The notes beneath the pieces were generated by a model. It made no database searches, was not told the DNA's origin, and saw only the letters and a program-made list of their open reading frames with translations. Made by a program: the position numbers and the translations under genes. Positions 4,334 to 6,593 of a stretch of DNA of 6,593 nt are shown here, piece by piece. How positions within the stretch are numbered: the first letter of the stretch is position 1; every line of letters begins with the position of its first letter. This stretch comes from JAWVEV01 sp033856535 (GTDB lineage Bacteria > Actinomycetota > Thermoleophilia > Miltoncostaeales > Miltoncostaeaceae): NCBI GenBank assembly GCA_033856535.1, contig JAWVEV010000207.1, positions 1 to 6,593 of the forward strand. The letters run 5' to 3'.

Positions 4334-5461
4334 TCAGACGGGCTTCTCCGCCCCCGCGCCGGCGAAGGCCGGCGGCCGGCGGGCGAAGGCGGTGCCGTCG
4401 GTCCAGTAGGTCTCGAGGTTGCTGATCGACACCCCGCCGCGCGAGCCGGAGGAGTGGATCATCCAGCCGCCGCCGAGCGCGATGCCGACGTGCTCGATGT
4501 GGCCGCGCTTGGTCTTCTTGCCCCGGGCACCGAAGAAGACGAGGTCGCCGGCCCGGGTGTCGGCGATCTTCACGCGCTTGCCGGCGGTGCTCGAGAAGGC
4601 GATGTCGTCGGCCGTGGTGCGCCAGCCGAGGCCGTCGCCGAGATCGCTGCGGCGCATGTCGTCGGGGCCCGAGAAGGACCACCAGACCAGGCCCGAGCAG
4701 TCGAAGCCGCCGGCCGGCTGGAACCCGAACGGCGACGTGGTGCTGGGCCACTCGCCGCCCCACACGTAGGGCGAGCCGATCTCCTTGACCGCGGTCTGCA
4801 CCACGCGGAACTGCGCCGGCGACATCGCCGGCAGCACGATGTCGGCGTAGCGGGCGACCTGGGAGAGGTGCCAGAAGTCGACCCGGCTGGCGGCGTCGGC
4901 CATCGAGACCAGGTCGGCGTAGCGAAGCGGCTGGCTCGCCTGGCGCTCGAGGTTCTCGAGCGGCTGGGGCAGGTTCACCACCAGGCCGAGCTCGCGGGCG
5001 AGGACCTCGCTGCCGGCGTCGCGCGGCATCCGGAGCGTCTTGCCGTCCTCGGTCGAGAGCGACTGGATCGCGCGGCGCTCGCTCTCGAGGCCCATCGCGC
5101 GGACGAACGCGCGCCGCGCGCCGGCGAGGGTGATGCCGGCGGAGCTGCTCCCCGGAACCGCCGGGGCCGCGAGCACGCGGAAGTCGGTCTGGCCCGTGGA
5201 GGACAGGGCGCCAAGGGCGCGCTCGAGGGCCCCGCGCGTGGCCGGCCGGGCCAGCGAGACCGTGCGCAGCTGCGGCCAGTCGAGGGACCGCGACAGACGG
5301 ACCGCGGCGGGGCGGGCCCAGTCGTCGGGGCCCCGGTGGACCGTGGCGGGCTTGTCGGCCGGGGGCTTGTCGGCCGGCGCCGGAGCGGCGGTCGCGACAG
5401 CGGCCGGAGCCATGACCGCACAGGCGGCCAAGAGACAGGCGAGCGGGCGCATGACCTCCAT
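4334..5461 (-). CDS. Secreted NlpC/P60 cysteine peptidase (peptidoglycan hydrolase)
   Basis: The 375-residue product should cut cell-wall stem peptides outside the cell. It starts with a signal peptide (RPLACLLAACAVMAPAAVATA, residues 5-25) and a short Pro/Lys linker with PADKP twice. Residues ~105-195 are helical, with ITLAGARRAFVRAMGL and GSEVLARELGLVVNL vaguely like S-layer-homology motifs; this is uncertain. The NlpC/P60 domain covers ~217-362: GSPYVWGG, nucleophile C255 in GGFDCSGLVWW, TRAGDLVFFGA, H324 in IEHVGIALGGG, and H336 in WMIHSSGS as the likely third catalytic residue. All key residues are present. The start is unsure: ATG 5461 gives the longest form, while ATG 5452 has a GGAGGT box only one base away and also leaves a good signal peptide. 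It lies 103 bases downstream of the kinase gene on the same strand, but a strong hairpin separates them. Confidence 0.93.
   Translation of the reverse strand: MEVMRPLACLLAACAVMAPAAVATAAPAPADKPPADKPATVHRGPDDWARPAAVRLSRSLDWPQLRTVSLARPATRGALERALGALSSTGQTDFRVLAAPAVPGSSSAGITLAGARRAFVRAMGLESERRAIQSLSTEDGKTLRMPRDAGSEVLARELGLVVNLPQPLENLERQASQPLRYADLVSMADAASRVDFWHLSQVARYADIVLPAMSPAQFRVVQTAVKEIGSPYVWGGEWPSTTSPFGFQPAGGFDCSGLVWWSFSGPDDMRRSDLGDGLGWRTTADDIAFSSTAGKRVKIADTRAGDLVFFGARGKKTKRGHIEHVGIALGGGWMIHSSGSRGGVSISNLETYWTDGTAFARRPPAFAGAGAEKPV
4357..4374. repeat. 7-bp perfect hairpin inside the 3' end of the NlpC/P60 gene
   Basis: CGCCGGC, loop GAAG, GCCGGCG. It lies about 40 bases past the ATPase stop on the + strand and could help end ATPase transcripts, but no U-run follows and GC-rich coding sequence gives such pairs by chance. 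Confidence 0.25.
5351..5380 (-). repeat. Tandem 15-base duplication in the NlpC/P60 linker
   Basis: Two adjacent 15-base copies differ near their end and encode PADKP-PADKP just after the signal peptide. Such Pro-rich linkers in wall enzymes often vary in copy number between strains. Confidence 0.6.
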
Positions 5462-5550
5462 ATTCGGCTTCGGGACGGGAGCCCTTCAGCCGCGCGCCAC
5501 GAGCGTCTCACGAGGAGGGACGCCCGTCCCCTTCTGGCGGTTCCCCCGAA

Positions 5551-5581
5551 CGCTCCGCGCGGATTTATTCGGCGCGGAGCG
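5551..5581 (-). terminator. Strong hairpin ending the histidine kinase gene
   Basis: A perfect 10-bp stem, CGCTCCGCGC at 5551-5560 with GCGCGGAGCG at 5572-5581, has an 11-base AT-rich loop that contains the kinase TAA stop. On the - strand it is followed by TTCGGGGGAACC rather than a U-run, so it is not a textbook intrinsic terminator; many actinobacterial terminators lack the U-run. The rest of the 5462-5550 gap shows only a weak GGGAC/GTCCC hairpin at 5517-5530 and no clear promoter. Confidence 0.6.
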
Positions 5582-6593
5582 GGAGCTCGACCCGGAAGGT
5601 CGCCCCCTGCCCGTCGACGCTGTCGACCGCGACGGTGCCCCCGTGCGCGTCGACGATCGCCTTGACCACCGTCAGGCCCAGGCCGACGCCCTGCACCTGG
5701 CCGCGCGCCGCGCCGGCCGTCCGGAAGAAGCGCTGGAACACCTGCTCGCGCTCCTCCGGCGGAATGCCCGGGCCGGTGTCGGCCACCTCGACGACCGCTG
5801 CGCCGCCGCGCCGAATGACGCGGACGTCGACCCGGCCGCCGTCCGGCGTGAACTTCAGGGCGTTGGAGATCAGCGCATCGAGCGCCTGCCCGAGGCGCCC
5901 GGGGTCGCCCAGGACCGGGCCGGGGCTCTCGGCCTCGAGGCCGAGGCGGATCCGGCGCGCCGCGGCGGCGGACCCGGCGGCCTCGACGGCCTGGCGGGCC
6001 AACCGGGACAGGTCCAGGTCGGCCCGCTCGATGATCAGGCGCCCCTCGTCCAGGCCGGTGACGAAGAGCACGTCGCCCACCAGGCGCTCCAGCCGCCCGG
6101 CGTTGCGCTCGATGATCTCGAGGAACCCGCGGCGCTCGTCGGGGTCGAGCGGCTCGCCCTCCTCCCCCTCCCGCAGCACCTCGAGGTAGCCCTTTATCGA
6201 GGCGAGCGGCGTGCGCAGCTCGTGCGAGACCAGGGTGAAGAAGGCGTCCTTCTGGCGCTCGGCCTCGCGCTCGGCGCGCCGGCGGTCGGCGGCGGCGAGG
6301 GCGCTGGCGATGGCCATGCCGAGCAGCTCGGCGAAGGCGGTCAATCGGCGCTCGGCCTCCAGCGGGATCGGCTCGACGCGCGTGGTGGCGGCCATCACCG
6401 CGCCCCACAGGCGCCCGTCGACGTGCACCGGCGCGGCGACCGCGCGGCGGTAGGCCCCGAGGCCGGCGAGCTCGGCGGCGGGGTCGCCGGCCAGGGCGGC
6501 GTAGTCGTCGATCCGCACCGCCCGGCCGGCGCGGGCGACCCGGGCCAGCGCGCCGGCGCCGCCGCGCGGCAGGGTGGCGCGCATCATCGCCGG
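5565..6593 (-). CDS. GAF-domain sensor histidine kinase (N-terminal part outside window)
   Basis: The frame is open to the right edge, and the visible part begins inside a GAF domain, so the real start lies outside. Counting from the ATG at 6587: the last part of GAF (~10-98) with RAVRIDDYA and APVHVDGRLWGAVMAAT; a short coiled-coil-like linker (~99-115, AAADRRRAEREAERQ); the HisKA dimer domain with phospho-accepting H122 in SHELRTPLASIKGY; and the HATPase_c domain with N-box N242 in LISNALKFTP, G1 D270 in ADTGPGIP, F-box FQRFF (284-288), and G2 GVGLGL (300-305). All catalytic motifs are intact, so it should autophosphorylate and pass phosphate to a response regulator. No partner regulator with a DNA-binding domain is in the window; the receiver-like gene at 2504 is distant and lacks key residues. 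No membrane segment is visible, so it may be cytosolic. The signal sensed is unknown. Confidence 0.95.
   Translation of the reverse strand, partial: PAMMRATLPRGGAGALARVARAGRAVRIDDYAALAGDPAAELAGLGAYRRAVAAPVHVDGRLWGAVMAATTRVEPIPLEAERRLTAFAELLGMAIASALAAADRRRAEREAERQKDAFFTLVSHELRTPLASIKGYLEVLREGEEGEPLDPDERRGFLEIIERNAGRLERLVGDVLFVTGLDEGRLIIERADLDLSRLARQAVEAAGSAAAARRIRLGLEAESPGPVLGDPGRLGQALDALISNALKFTPDGGRVDVRVIRRGGAAVVEVADTGPGIPPEEREQVFQRFFRTAGAARGQVQGVGLGLTVVKAIVDAHGGTVAVDSVDGQGATFRVELPLRAE

Noticed and set aside
5420..5461. Lipoprotein signal (L-A-A-C) in the NlpC/P60 protein
   Set aside because: The Cys comes after only 13 residues and the hydrophobic stretch continues past it, so an ordinary secretion signal is more likely.
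5462..5564. c-di-AMP (ydaO-type) riboswitch before the NlpC/P60 gene
   Set aside because: Such elements often precede wall hydrolase genes in actinobacteria, but this 103-base gap is too short and shows only one weak hairpin besides the kinase terminator.
4166..5665. 499-codon + strand open frame opposite the NlpC/P60 gene
   Set aside because: Low-complexity Ala/Gly/Arg/Glu translation with no motif, lying over an intact peptidase gene on the other strand.
4975..6408. 477-codon - strand open frame across kinase and NlpC/P60 genes
   Set aside because: Alternate frame of two real genes and of the hairpin between them, with repetitive Arg/Pro/Gly translation.

Overview
This is a dense, very GC-rich bacterial window with little intergenic space. 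Three things suggest a high-GC actinobacterium: an RsbW/SpoIIE-type partner-switching cluster, a GAF-linked histidine kinase, and secreted L,D-transpeptidase and NlpC/P60 enzymes. The style of the GAF-kinase and the NlpC/P60 protein makes Thermoleophilia (Solirubrobacterales or relatives) my best guess. That placement is an inference from protein style, because no marker gene is present.

Left part, + strand (2-1594): a regulatory cluster. It opens with the 3' end of a SpoIIE-type PP2C phosphatase fused to an RsbW-like ATPase domain. This overlaps by ATGA a STAS anti-anti-sigma factor. After a short gap come an 86-residue protein that is almost only a TetR-type helix-turn-helix and, overlapping it by one base, a second stand-alone RsbW-like ATPase fold. 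Together they look like a sigma-factor partner switch (phosphatase, antagonist, kinase-like anti-sigma), but no sigma factor lies in the window. Two members carry unusual residues at their key motifs.

Middle (1591-2905): a secreted L,D-transpeptidase on the - strand ends tail to tail with the cluster, the two stop codons overlapping. It diverges from a small degenerate receiver-like protein on the + strand. The 187-base divergent intergenic region holds three hairpins.

Cassette (2902-4320): five head-to-tail copies of a 14-base core (CTGACGATCTGTAA), four of the five at exact 23-base starts, begin inside the stop region of the receiver-like gene and end at the start of an AAA ATPase of the DUF4143 type. 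The array is AT-richer than its surroundings. The ATPase has a recognisable winged-helix-like segment and a PD-(D/E)XK-like C-terminus. Repeat array plus ATPase form a compact unit between host genes and are the most interesting element here.

Right part, - strand (4334-6593): a secreted NlpC/P60 peptidase lies downstream of a GAF-histidine kinase whose start is beyond the window edge. A perfect 10-bp hairpin, with the kinase stop codon in its loop, separates the two. Overall the window mixes signalling (stress-type partner switch, sensor kinase) with cell-wall remodelling enzymes, plus one ATPase cassette of unknown purpose.
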